From contig NC_079880.1 of the NCBI RefSeq assembly GCF_029227915.1, positions 1,118,001 to 1,182,000 on the forward strand: DNA of 64,000 nucleotides. Reading direction: 5' to 3'. Both the position numbers and the translations under genes were made by a program. The first letter of the stretch is position 1; each line of letters starts with the position of its first letter. The notes beneath the pieces are model-generated. The model was not told the DNA's origin, did no database searches, and worked only from the letters and a program-made list of their open reading frames with translations. The stretch comes from Hydractinia symbiolongicarpus (Eukaryota > Cnidaria > Hydrozoa > Anthoathecata > Hydractiniidae). This document shows positions 1 through 11,127 of this stretch, one piece after another.

Positions 1-86
1 TGACTTATTTATCTAAATTTTTAAATGAAGTGCTACCACAGCGCCAATGTGTAATCGTTGAGTTCCGGCAATCATGTCAAATTAAG

Positions 87-102
87 AAGAATGTTATTTC
101 TT
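87..102 (+). other. Near-invariant short inverted repeat in each unit
   Basis: AAGAA and TTCTT flank a six-base loop (TGTTAT). This is the least variable stretch across units and is kept in nearly all full-length units and in the 169 bp and 126 bp deleted units. Exceptions I saw include units near 7 kb to 9 kb with none, and single-base changes near 47660, 50816, 58020 and 58760; a subgroup in the right half has TTTGTTGG instead of TTTCTTGG. Conservation could mean a protein-binding site or simply recent homogenisation; no factor is recognised. Confidence 0.55.
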
Positions 103-372
103 GGAGTCCAATTGTCTCACTTATAACATTTATAACGTCACAGTCCAAAGTTAGATCAATTAAGTCCCACAGTCAATCGTTTCATTGTTAAAAGCGATAC
201 AACTTAGTAATATCGGTAACAATCACTAAATGCATGTTGGTACGAATATGTGACGCAAACGTTGTAACTGAAGCGGATTGATACCGTTAGAAAGTCAATG
301 AAATGTAGTTTTTGAAACTGTTGACATTTCTCCAGCGCGCGATAACGGCTAGGATTGGTCCCACAGTAAAAA

Positions 373-735
373 TGACTTATTTATTTAAATTTTCAAATGA
401 AGCGCGTCCACAGCGCCCAGTGTAATCGCTGAGTTCCGGCAATCACGTCAAATTTAGAAGAATGTTATTTCTTGGAGTCCAAATGTCTCATTTATCACAT
501 TTATCAGGTCACAGTCGAAAGTTAGTTCAATTAAGTCCCACAGTCAATCATTTCATTGTTAAAAGCGATGCAACCTAGTATTATCAGAAAAATATCGCTA
601 ATACGAATATGTGACCCAACCGTTGTAACTCAAACGGACTGACACTGTTAGAAAGTCAATGAAATGTAGCACTTGAAACTGTCTCTATTTCTTCAGCGCG
701 CGCTAACGGCAAGGATTCGATCCGCAGTTAAAAAG
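373..735 (+). repeat. Unit variant with 11 bp deletion (363 bp)
   Basis: Between ATATCGCTAA and TACGAATATG this unit lacks the 11 bp that in other units form ATACATGTTGG, removing the left half of the conserved ACATGTTGGTACGAATATG box. The same deletion is seen in units starting at 3342, 4821, 10023, 14648 and 17985 and nowhere to the right of 18346. The later three have CTAATGCG in place of CTAATACG, so they form a subgroup. It is a useful lineage marker. Confidence 0.9.
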
Positions 736-2251
736 CGACTTTTTCATCTTAATTTTAAAATGAAGCGCTGCAACATCGCTCATTGTAATCGCTGAGTTGC
801 GGCAATCATGTCAAATTAAGAAGAATGTTACTTCTTGCAGCCCAATTGTGTCACCTTTACATTTATCAGGTCACAGCCCAAAATCAGTCAATTAAGTCCA
901 ACAGTCAATCGTTTCACTGTTAAAGGCGATACAACCTAGTAATACCGGAAAGATATCACGAAATACATGTTGGTACGAATATGTGTCTCACCTGTTGTAA
1001 CACAAACGGATTTATACTGTTAGAAAGTCAATGAAATTTAGTTTTTGAATCTGTTGCTATTTCTTCAGCGCGCGATAACGGCTACGATTGGTCCAACAGC
1101 ATAAAATAACTTATTTGTCTACATTTTTGAATAAAGCGCTACCCCAGCGACCAGTGTAATCGCTGAGTTCCGGCAATCATGTCAAGTTAAGAATAGTGTT
1201 ATTTCTTGGAGTCCAATTGTCTCACTTATCACATTTATAAGGTCATAGTCCAAAGTTAGTTCAATTAAGTCCCACTGTCAATCGTTTCATTGTTAAAAGC
1301 GATGCAACCTAGTAATACCAGAAAAATATCGCTAAATACATGTTGGTACGAATATGTGACCCAACCGTTGTAACTCAAACGGACTGACACCGTTAGAAAA
1401 TCAATGAAATGTAGTTTTTGAATCTGTCTCTATTTCTTCAGCGCGTCCTAGCGGCTGCGATTGGTCCCACAGCACAAAATGACATATTTGTCTACATTTT
1501 TGAATAAAGCGCTACCCCAGCGCCCAGTGTAATCGCTGAGTTCCGGCAATCATGTAAAATTAAGAAGAATGTTATTTCTTGGAGTCAAATTGTCTCACTT
1601 ATAACATTTATAAGGTCACAGTCCAAAATCAGTTCAATTAAGTCCCACAGTCAATCATTTCACTGTTAAAAACGATGCAACCTAGTAATATGAAAAAAAT
1701 ATCGCTAAATACATGTTGGTACGAATATGTGACGCAACCGTTGTAACTGAAGCGGATTGATACCGTTAGAAAGTCAATGAAATGTAGTATTTGAAACTGT
1801 CTCTATTTCTTCAGCGCGCGCTAAGGGCTAGGATTGGTGCCACAATAAAAATTGTCTTATTTATCTAAATTTTTAAATGAAGCGCTACCCCAGCGCTCAG
1901 TGTAATCGCTGAGTTCCGGCAATCATGTCAAATTTAGAAGAATGTTTTTTCTTGCAGTACAATTGTCTCAATTATCACATTTAAAAGGTCATAGTCCAAA
2001 ATCAGTTCAATTAAGTCCCACAGTCAATCGTTCGCTGTTAAAAGCGATACAACTTAGTAATCTCGGTAACAATCACTAAATACATGTTGGTACGAATATG
2101 TGACGCAATTGTTGTAGTTGAAACGGACTGATACCGTTAAAAAGTCAATGAAATGTAGTTTTTGAAACCGTCGCTATTTCTACAGCGCGCGATAACTTTA
2201 GGATTGGTCCCACGGTAAAGAATGACTTATTTATCTAAATTTTTAAATGAA

Positions 2252-2266
2252 GCGCTACCACAGCGC
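2252..2266 (+). other. GCGCT/AGCGC inverted repeat (example)
   Basis: The sequence GCGCTACCACAGCGC is a perfect 5 bp inverted repeat around a five-base spacer and is present near +30 of most units. The common ACCCC variant changes only the spacer. Some unit types break the stem (GTGCTACCACAGCGC at 30, TCGCTACCCCAGAGC near 7820, GCGCTACCACATCGC near 7446), so strict maintenance is not evident. Confidence 0.5.
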
Positions 2267-2969
2267 CCAGTGTAATCGCTGGGTTCCGGCAATCATGTCA
2301 AATTAAGATCAATGTTATTTCTTGGAGTCCAATTGTCTCATTAATCACATTCATCAGGTCACAGTCCAAAGTTAGTTCAATTAAGTCCCACATTCAATCG
2401 TTTCACTGTTAAAAGCGATGCAACCTAGTAATAAAAGATAAATATCGCTAAATACATGTTGGTACGAATATATGTGACGCAACCGTTGTAACTGAAGCGG
2501 ATTGATACCGTTAGGAAGTCAATGAAATGTAGTTCTTGAAAGTGTGGCTATTTCTTCAGTGCGCGATAACGGCTATGATTGGTCCCATATTAAAGATGAC
2601 TTATTTGTCTACATTTTTAAATGAAGCGCTACCACAGCGCTCAGTGTAATCGCTGAGTTCCGGCAATCACGTCAAATTAAGAAGAATGTTATTTCTTGGA
2701 GTCCAATTGTCTCATCTCTCACATTTATCAGGTCACAGTCCAAAATTAGTTCAATTAAGTCCCACAGTCAATCGATTCACTGTTAAAAGCGATACAACCT
2801 AGTAATACCGGAAAGATATCACGAAATACATGTTGGTACGAATATGTGACTCACCTGTTGTAACACAAACGCATTGATACTGCTAGAAAGTCAATGAAAT
2901 GTAGTTTTTGAGACTGTCTCTATTTCTTTAGCGAGGGATAACGGCTAGGATTGGTCCCACAGTAAAAAA

Positions 2970-4448
2970 TGACTTATTTATCTAAATTTTTAAATGAAGT
3001 GCTACCACAGCGCCAATGTGTAATCGTTGAGTTCCGGCAATCATGTCAAATTAAGAAGAATGTTATTTCTTGGAGTCCAATTGTCTCACTTATAACATTT
3101 ATAACGTCACAGTCCAAAGTTAGATCAATTAAGTCCCACAGTCAATCGTTTCATTGTTAAAAGCGATACAACTTAGTAATATCGGTAACAATCACTAAAT
3201 GCATGTTGGTACGAATATGTGACGCAAACGTTGTAACTGAAGCGGATTGATACCGTTAGAAAGTCAATGAAATGTAGTTTTTGAAACTGTTGACATTTCT
3301 CCAGCGCGCGATAACGGCTAGGATTGGTCCCACAGTAAAAATGACTTATTTATTTAAATTTTCAAATGAAGCGCTTCCACAGCGCCCAGTGTAATCGCTG
3401 AGTTCCGGCAATCACGTCAAATTTAGAAGAATGTTATTTCTTGGAGTCCAAATGTCTCATTTATCACATTTATCAGGTCACAGTCGAAAGTTAGTTCAAT
3501 TAAGTCCCACAGTCAATCATTTCATTGTTAAAAGCGATGCAACCTAGTATTATCAGAAAAATATCGCTAATACGAATATGTGACCCAACCGTTGTAACTC
3601 AAACGGACTGACACTGTTAGAAAGTCAATGAAATGTAGCACTTGAAACTGTCTCTATTTCTTCAGCGCGCGCTAACGGCAAGGATTCGATCCGCAGTTAA
3701 AAAGTGACTTTTTCATCTTAATTTTAAAATGAAGCGCTGCAACATCGCTCATTGTAATCGCTGAGTTGCGGCAATCATGTCAAATTAAGAAGAATGTTAC
3801 TTCTTGCAGCCCAATTGTGTCACCTTTACATTTATCAGGTCACAGCCCAAAATCAGTCAATTAAGTCCAACAGTCAATCGTTTCACTGTTAAAGGCGATA
3901 CAACCTAGTAATACCGGAAAGATATCACGAAATACATGTTGGTACGAATATGTGACTCACCTGTTGTAACACAAACGGATTTATACTGTTAGAAAGTCAA
4001 TGAAATTTAGTTTTTGAATCTGTTGCTATTTCTTCAGCGCGCGATAACGGCTACGATTGGTCCAACAGCATAAAATAACTTATTTGTCTACATTTTTGAA
4101 TAAAGCGCTACCCCAGCGACCAGTGTAATCGCTGAGTTCCGGCAATCATGTCAAGTTAAGAATAGTGTTATTTCTTGGAGTCCAATTGTCTCACTTATCA
4201 CATTTATCAGGTCACAGTCCAAAATTAGTTCAATTAAGTCCCACAGTCAATCGATTCACTGTTAAAAGCGATACAACCTAGTAATACCGGAAAGATATCA
4301 CGAAATACATGTTGGTACGAATATGTGACTCACCTGTTGTAACACAAACGCATTGATACTGCTAGAAAGTCAATGAAATGTAGTTTTTGAGACTGTCTCT
4401 ATTTCTTTAGCGAGGGATAACGGCTAGGATTGGTCCCACAGTAAAAAA
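2970..4448 (+). repeat. 8-unit HOR, copy 2, reduced to 4 units (1479 bp)
   Basis: Units start at 2970, 3342, 3705 and 4076 and correspond to types 1, 2, 3 and a type 4/type 8 hybrid. Compared with copy 1, 1490 bp are missing (the second half of type 4, all of 5-7, and the first half of 8). The phase is kept, so the loss looks like one unequal crossover between homologous points of two units. Confidence 0.93.
4076..4448 (+). repeat. Chimeric unit (type 4 / type 8)
   Basis: Up to about 4198 the unit follows the unit at 1107, including its diagnostic GTCAAGTTAAGAATAGTG. From about 4207 it follows the unit at 2597, including TCCAAAATTAG, AATCGATTCACTG and the later TACTGCTAGAAAG. The switch falls in the shared TCACATTTA. 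This is the breakpoint that removed four units from HOR copy 2. Confidence 0.9.
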
Positions 4449-5990
4449 TGACTTATTTATCTAAATTTTTAAATGAAGTGCTACCACAGCGCCAATGTGT
4501 AATCGTTGAGTTCCGGCAATCATGTCAAATTAAGAAGAATGTTATTTCTTGGAGTCCAATTGTCTCACTTATAACATTTATAACGTCACAGTCCAAAGTT
4601 AGATCAATTAAGTCCCACAGTCAATCGTTTCATTGTTAAAAGCGATACAACTTAGTAATATCGGTAACAATCACTAAATGCATGTTGGTACGAATATGTG
4701 ACGCAAACGTTGTAACTGAAGCGGATTGATACCGTTAGAAAGTCAATGAAATGTAGTTTTTGAAACTGTTGACATTTCTCCAGCGCGCGATAACGGCTAG
4801 GATTGGTCCCACAGTAAAAATGACTTATTTATTTAAATTTTCAAATGAAGCGCTTCCACAGCGCCCAGTGTAATCGCTGAGTTCCGGCAATCACGTCAAA
4901 TTTAGAAGAATGTTATTTCTTGGAGTCCAAATGTCTCATTTATCACATTTATCAGGTCACAGTCGAAAGTTAGTTCAATTAAGTCCCACAGTCAATCATT
5001 TCATTGTTAAAAGCGATGCAACCTAGTATTATCAGAAAAATATCGCTAATACGAATATGTGACCCAACCGTTGTAACTCAAACGGACTGACACTGTTAGA
5101 AAGTCAATGAAATGTAGCACTTGAAACTGTCTCTATTTCTTCAGCGCGCGCTAACGGCAAGGATTCGATCCGCAGTTAAAAAGTGACTTTTTCATCTTAA
5201 TTTTAAAATGAAGCGCTGCAACATCGCTCATTGTAATCGCTGAGTTGCGGCTATCATGTCAAATTAAGAAGAATGTTACTTCTTGCAGCCCAATTGTGTC
5301 ACCTTTACATTTATCAGGTCACAGCCCAAAATCAGTCAATTAAGTCCAACAGTCAATCGTTTCACTGTTAAAGGCGATACAACCTAGTAATACCGGAAAG
5401 ATATCACGAAATACATGTTGGTACGAATATGTGACTCACCTGTTGCAACACAAACGGATTTATACTGTTAGAAAGTCAATGAAATTTAGTTTTTGAATCT
5501 GTTGCTATTTCTTCAGCGCGCGATAACGGCTACGATTGGTCCAACAGCATAAAATAACTTATTTGTCTACATTTTTGAATAAAGCGCTACCCCAGCGACC
5601 AGTGTAATCGCTGAGTTCCGGCAATCATGTCAAGCTAAGAATAGTGTTATTTCTTGGAGTCCAATTGTCTCACTTATCACATTTATAAGGTCATAGTCCA
5701 AAGTTAGTTCAATTAAGTCCCACTGTCAATCGTTTCATTGTTAAAAGCGATGCAACCTAGTAATACCAGAAAAATATCGCTAAATACATGTTGGTACGAA
5801 TATGTGACCCAACCGTTGTAACTCAAACGGACTGACACCGTTAGAAAATCAATGAAATGTAGTTTTTGAATCTGTCTCTATTTCTTCAGCGCGTCCTAGC
5901 GGCTGCGATTGGTCCCACAGCACAAAATGACATATTTGTCTACATTTTTGAATAAAGCGCTACCCCAGCGCCCAGTGTAATCGCTGAGTT
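4449..5990 (+). repeat. 8-unit HOR, partial copy 3
   Basis: Units at 4449, 4821, 5184 and 5555 repeat types 1-4, and the unit at 5928 begins as type 5. Near 6000 the sequence stops following copy 1: the middle of the 5928 unit has CAATCACG and TCCAAATGTCTCATTTATC, where the unit at 1480 has CAATCATG and TCAAATTGTCTCACTTATA. From there the array follows the 7-unit pattern of the next region. Small differences from copy 2 (CGGCTATCATG near 5250, TGTTGCAAC near 5443) show it is a separate copy. Confidence 0.88.
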
Positions 5991-8533
5991 CCGGCAATCA
6001 CGTCAAATTAAGAAGAATGTTATTTCTTGGAGTCCAAATGTCTCATTTATCACATTTATCAGGTCACAGTCCAAAGTTAGTTCAATTAAGTCCCACAGTC
6101 AATCGTTTTACTGTTAAAAGCGATTCAACCTAGTAATATGAAAAAAATATCGCTAAATACATGTTGGTACGAATATGTGACGCAACCGTTGTAACTGAAG
6201 CGGATTGATACCGTTAGAAAGTCAATGAAATGTAGTATTTGAAACTGTCTCTATTTCTTCAGCGCGCGCTAAGGGCTAGGATTGGTGCCACAATAAAAAT
6301 TGTCTTATTTATCTAAATTTTTAAATGAAGCGCTACCACAACGCCCAGTGTAATCGCTGAGTTCCGGCAATCATGTCAAATTAAGAAGAATGTTATTTCT
6401 TGGAGTCAAATTGTCTCACTTATAACATTTATAAGGTCACAGTCCAAAATCAGTTCAATTAAGTCCCACAGTCAATCATTTCACTGTTAAAAACGATGCA
6501 ACCTAGTAATATGAAAAAAAATATCGCTAAATACATGTTGGTACGAATATGTGACGCAACCGTTGTAACTGAAGCGGATTGATACCGTTAGAAAGTCAAT
6601 GAAATGTAGTTTTTGAAACTATCGCCATTTCTTCAGCGCGCGATAAGGGCTAGGATTGGTCCCACGGTAAAGAATGACTTATTTATCTAAATTTTAAATG
6701 AAGCGCTACCACAGCGCCCAGTGTAATAGCTGAGTTCCCGCAATCATGTCAAATTAAGATGAATGTTTTTTCTTGGAGTCCAATTGTCTCATTTCTTACA
6801 TTTATCAGGTCACGCCCAAAATCAGTTCAATTAAGTCCCACATTCAATCGTTTCACTGTTAAAAGCGATACAACCTAGTAATAACAGATAAATATCGCTA
6901 AATACATGTTGGTACGAATATGTGACGCAAAGGTTGTATCTGAAGCGGATTGATACCGTTAGAAAGTCAATGAAATGTAGTTCTTAAAAGTATCGCTATT
7001 TCTTCAGCGCGCGATAACGGCTAGGATTGGTCCCACAGTAAAAATGACTTATTTATCTACATTTTTAAATGAAGCGCTACCACAGCGCCCAGTGTAATCG
7101 CTGAGTTCCGGCAATCACGTCAAATTAAGAAGAATGTTATTTCTTGGAGTCCAATTGTCTCATTTCTCACATTTATCAGGTCACAGTCCAAAGTTCGTTC
7201 AATTCAGTCCCACAGTCAATCGTTGCATAGTTAAAAGCGATGCAATCTAGTAATATCAGAAAAATATCGCTAAATACATGTTGGTACGAATATGTAACAC
7301 AACCATTGTAACTCAAACGGACGGACACTGTTAGAAAGTCAATGAAATGTAGCATTTGAAACTGTCTCCATTTCTTCAGCGCGCGCTAACGGCTAGGATT
7401 CGTCCCGCAGTTAAAAAGTGACTTTTTCATCTTAATTTTCAAATGAAGCGCTACCACATCGCTCATTGTAATCGCTGAGTTGCGGCAATCACGTCAAATT
7501 AAGAAGAATGTTATTTCTTGGAGTCTAATTGTCTCATTTCTTACATTTATCAGGTCACGCCCAAAATCAGTTCAATTAAGTCCCACAGTCAATCGTTTCA
7601 CTGTTAAAAGCGATACAACCTAGTAATACCGGAAAGATATCACGAAATACATGTTGGTACGAACATGTGACTCACCTGTTGTAACACAAACGGATTTATA
7701 CTGTTAGAAAGTCAATGAAATTTAGTTTTTGAATCTGTTGCTATTTCTTCAGCGCGCGATAACGGCTACGATTGGTCCAACAGCACAAAATAACTTATTT
7801 GTCTATATTTTTGAATAAATCGCTACCCCAGAGCCCAGTGTAATCGCTGAGTTCCGGCAATCATGTCAAATTAAGAAGAATGTTATTTCTTGGAGTCCAA
7901 ATGTCTTATTTATCATATTTATAAGGTCATAGTCCAAAATCAGTTCAATTAAGTCCCACAGTCAATCGTTTCACTGTTAAAAACGATACAACTTAGTAAT
8001 CTCGGAAAAAATCACTAAATACATGTTGGTACGAATATGTGACACAACCGTTGTAACAGAAGCGGATTGATACCGTTACAAAGTCAATGAAATGTAGTTC
8101 TTAAAAGTGTCGCTATTTCTTCAGCGAGCGATAACGGCTAGGATTGGTCCCACAGTAAAAATAACTTATTTATCTACATTTTTAAATGAAGCGCTACCAC
8201 AGCGCCCAGTGTAATCGCTGAGTTCCGGCAATCACGTCAAATTAAGAAGAATGTTATTTCTTGGAGTCAAATTGTCGCATTTCTTACATTTATCAGGTCA
8301 CGCCCAAAATCAGTTCAATTGAGTCCCACAGTCAATCGTTTCACTGTTAAAAGCGATACAACCTAGTAATACCGGAAAGATATCACGAAATACATGTTGG
8401 TACGAACATGTGACTCACCTGTTGTAACACAAACGGATTTATACTGTTAGAAAGTCAATGAAATTTAGTTTTTGAATCTGTTGCTATTTCTTCAGCGCGC
8501 GATAACGGCTACGATTGGTCCAACAGCACAAAA
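5928..8533 (+). repeat. 7-unit HOR, copy 1 (2606 bp)
   Basis: Units start at 5928, 6301, 6675, 7045, 7419, 7791 and 8162. The first five are matched in order by units at 8534, 8906, 9278, 9649 and 10023, an offset of 2603-2606 bp. Marks shared by the two copies include TTTTACTGTTAAAAGCGAT in the first unit, AGTCAAATTGTCTCAC in the second, TAATAGCTGAGTTCCCGC in the third and CAATCGTTGCATAGTT in the fourth. The last part also belongs to the long 7.27 kb block described separately. Confidence 0.82.
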
Positions 8534-11127
8534 TAACTTATTTGTCTATATTTTTGAATAAATCGCTACCCCAGAGCCCAGTGTAATCGCTGAGTTCCGG
8601 CAATCATGTCAAGTTAAGAAGAATGTTATTTCTTGGAGTCCAAATGTCTCATTTATCACATTTATCAGGTCACAGTCCAAAGTTAGTTCAATTAAGTCCC
8701 ACAGTCAATGGTTTTACTGTTAAAAGCGATGCAACCTAGTAATATGAAAAAATATCGCTAAATACATGTTGGTACGAATATGTGACGCAAACGTTGTAAC
8801 TGAAGCGGATTGATAACGTTAGAAAGTCAATGAAATGTAGTATTTGAAACTGTCTCTATTTCTTCAGCGCGCGCTAAGGGCTAGGATTGGTGCCACAATA
8901 AAAATTGTCTTATTTATCTAAATTTTTAAATGAAGCGCTACCACAACGCCCAGTGTAATCGCTGAGTTCCGGCAATCATGTCAAATTAAGAAGAGTGTTA
9001 TTTCTTGGAGTCAAATTGTCTCACTTATAACATTTATAAGGTCACAGTCCAATTCAGTTCAATTAAGTCCCACAGTCAATCATTTCACTGTTAAAAACGA
9101 TGCAACCTAGTAATATGAAAAAAATATCGCTAAATACATGTTGGTACGAATATGTGACGCAACCGTTGTAACTGAAGCGGATTGATACCGTTAGAAAGTC
9201 AATGAAATGTAGTTTTTGAAACTGTCGCCATTTCTTCAGCGCGCGATAAGGGCTGGGATTGGTCCCACGGTAAAGAATGACTTATTTATCTAAATTTTAA
9301 ATGATGCGCTACCACAGCGCCCAGTGTAATAGCTGAGTTCCCGCAATCATGTCAAATTAAGATGAATGTTATTTCTTGCAGTACAATTGTCTTATTTATC
9401 ACAATTATCAGGTCACAGTCCAAAGTTAGTTCAATTAAGTCCCACATTCATTCATTTCACTGTTAAAAGCGATGCAACCTAGTAATAACATATAAAGATC
9501 GCTAAATACATGTTGGTACGAATATGTGACGCAAAGGTTGTATCTGAAGCGGATTGATACCGTTAGAAAGTCAATGAAATGTAGTTCTTAAAAGTATCGC
9601 TATTTCTTCAGCGCGCGATAACGGCTAGGATTAGTCCCACAGTAAAAATGACTTATTTATCTACATTTTTAAATGAAGCGCTACCACAGCGCCCAGTGTA
9701 ATCGCTGAGTTCCGGCAATCACGTCAAATTAAGAAGAATGTTATTTCTTGGAGTCCAATTGTCTCATTTCTCACATTTATCAGGTCACAGTCCAAAGTTC
9801 GTTCAATTCAGTCCCACAGTCAATCGTTGCATAGTTAAAGGCGATGCAATCTAGTAATATCAGAAAAATATTGCTAAATACATGTTGGTACGAATATGTA
9901 ACACAACCATTGTAACTCAAACGGACTGACACTGTTAGAAAGTCAATGAAATGTAGCATTTGAAACTGTCTCCATTTCTTCAGCGCGCGCTAACGGCTAG
10001 GATTCGTCCCGCAGTTAAAAAGTGACTTTTTCATCTTAATTTTCAAATGAAGCGCTACCACATCGCTCATTGTAATCGCTGAGTTGCGGCAATCATGTCA
10101 AACTAAGAAGAATGTTATTTCTTGGAGTCCAATTGTCTCATTTCTCACATTTATCAGGTCACAGTCCAAAGTTAGTTCAATTAAGTCCCACAGTCAATTG
10201 TTTCATTGTTAAAAGCGATGCAACCTAGTAATATCAGAAGAATATCGCTAATGCGAATATGTGACCCAACCGTTGTAACTCAAACAGACTGACACCGTTA
10301 GAAAGTCAATGAAATGTAGTTTTTGAAACTGTCGCTATTTCTTCAGCGCGCGATAAGGGCTAGGATTGGTCCCACGGTAAAAAATGACTTATTTATCTAA
10401 ATTTTAAATGATGCGCTACCACAGCGCCCAGTGTAATAGCTGAGTTCCCGCAATCATGTCAAATTAAGATGAATGTTATTTCTTGGAGTACAATTGTCTT
10501 ATTTGTCACATTTATCAGGTCACAGTCCAAAGTTAGTTCAATTAAGTCCCACATTCATTCATTTCACTGTTAAAAGCGATACAAGCTAGTAATAACAGAT
10601 AAAAATCGCTAAATACATGTTGGTACGAATATGTGACACAACCGTTGTAACAGAAGCGGATTGATACCGTTACAAAGTCAATGAAATGTAGTTCTTAAAA
10701 GTGTCGCTATTTCTTCAGCGAGCGATAACGGCTAGGATTGGTCCCACAGTAAAAATAACTTATTTATCTACATTTTTAAATGAAGCGCTACCACAGCGCC
10801 CAGTGTAATCGCTGAGTTCCGGCAATCACGTCAAATTAAGAAGAATGTTATTTCTTGGAGTCCAATTGTCTCATTTCTTACATTTATCAGGTCACGCCCA
10901 AAATCAGTTCAATTAAGTCCCACAGTCAATCGTTTCACTGTTAAAAGCGATACAACCTAGTAATACCGGAAAGATATCACGAAATACATGTTGGTACGAA
11001 CATGTGACTCACCTGTTGTAACACAAACGGATTTATACTGTTAGAAAGTCAATGAAATGTAGTTTTTGAATCTGTTGCTATTTCTTCAGCGCGCGATAAC
11101 GGCTACGATTGGTCCAACAGCACAAAA
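8534..11127 (+). repeat. 7-unit HOR, copy 2 (2594 bp)
   Basis: Units start at 8534, 8906, 9278, 9649, 10023, 10385 and 10756. The fifth unit carries the 11 bp deletion that its partner at 7419 lacks, so its 3' half came from a different unit. The next copy begins at 11128 with the same TAACTTATTTGTCTATA start. Confidence 0.82.

Larger units (their letters stand above)
1..2969 (+). repeat. 8-unit higher-order repeat, copy 1 (2969 bp)
   Basis: Eight distinct unit types start at 1, 373, 736, 1107, 1480, 1853, 2223 and 2597. Type 1 has one extra base near +46 (CGCCAATGTG). Type 2 carries an 11 bp deletion. Type 3 opens TGACTTTTTCATCTT and has GAGTTGCGG. Types 4 and 5 open with TTTGTCTACATTTTTGAAT and have CTACCCC. 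Type 7 has an extra AT in GAATATATGTG. The same order restarts at 2970 with only a few differences over 1.2 kb (for example near 405, 736 and 985), while units inside the block differ from each other at many positions. That contrast defines it as a higher-order repeat. Confidence 0.93.

Noticed and set aside
84-102. Heat-shock element made of GAA and TTC
   Set aside because: The GAA to TTC spacing is 9 bases and does not follow the 5-base phase of heat-shock elements.
710-722. RNA polymerase III B-box-like GGATTCGATCC
   Set aside because: It is one base short of the GGTTCGAATCC pattern and has no A box or tRNA fold around it. It occurs only in a few copies of one unit type.
2969-3160. 63-codon open reading frame, repeated identically at 4448-4639
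   Set aside because: It is one satellite unit type read in a frame opened by a single extra base near +46, which shifts past the TAA present in other units. The second copy exists only because the HOR is duplicated. There is no conserved frame, start context or recognisable domain.
4728-4790. AATAAA in TCAATAAAATG of many units as polyadenylation signals
   Set aside because: The hexamer arises from a common G-to-A change in TCAATGAAATG and has no gene upstream, so it is coincidental.
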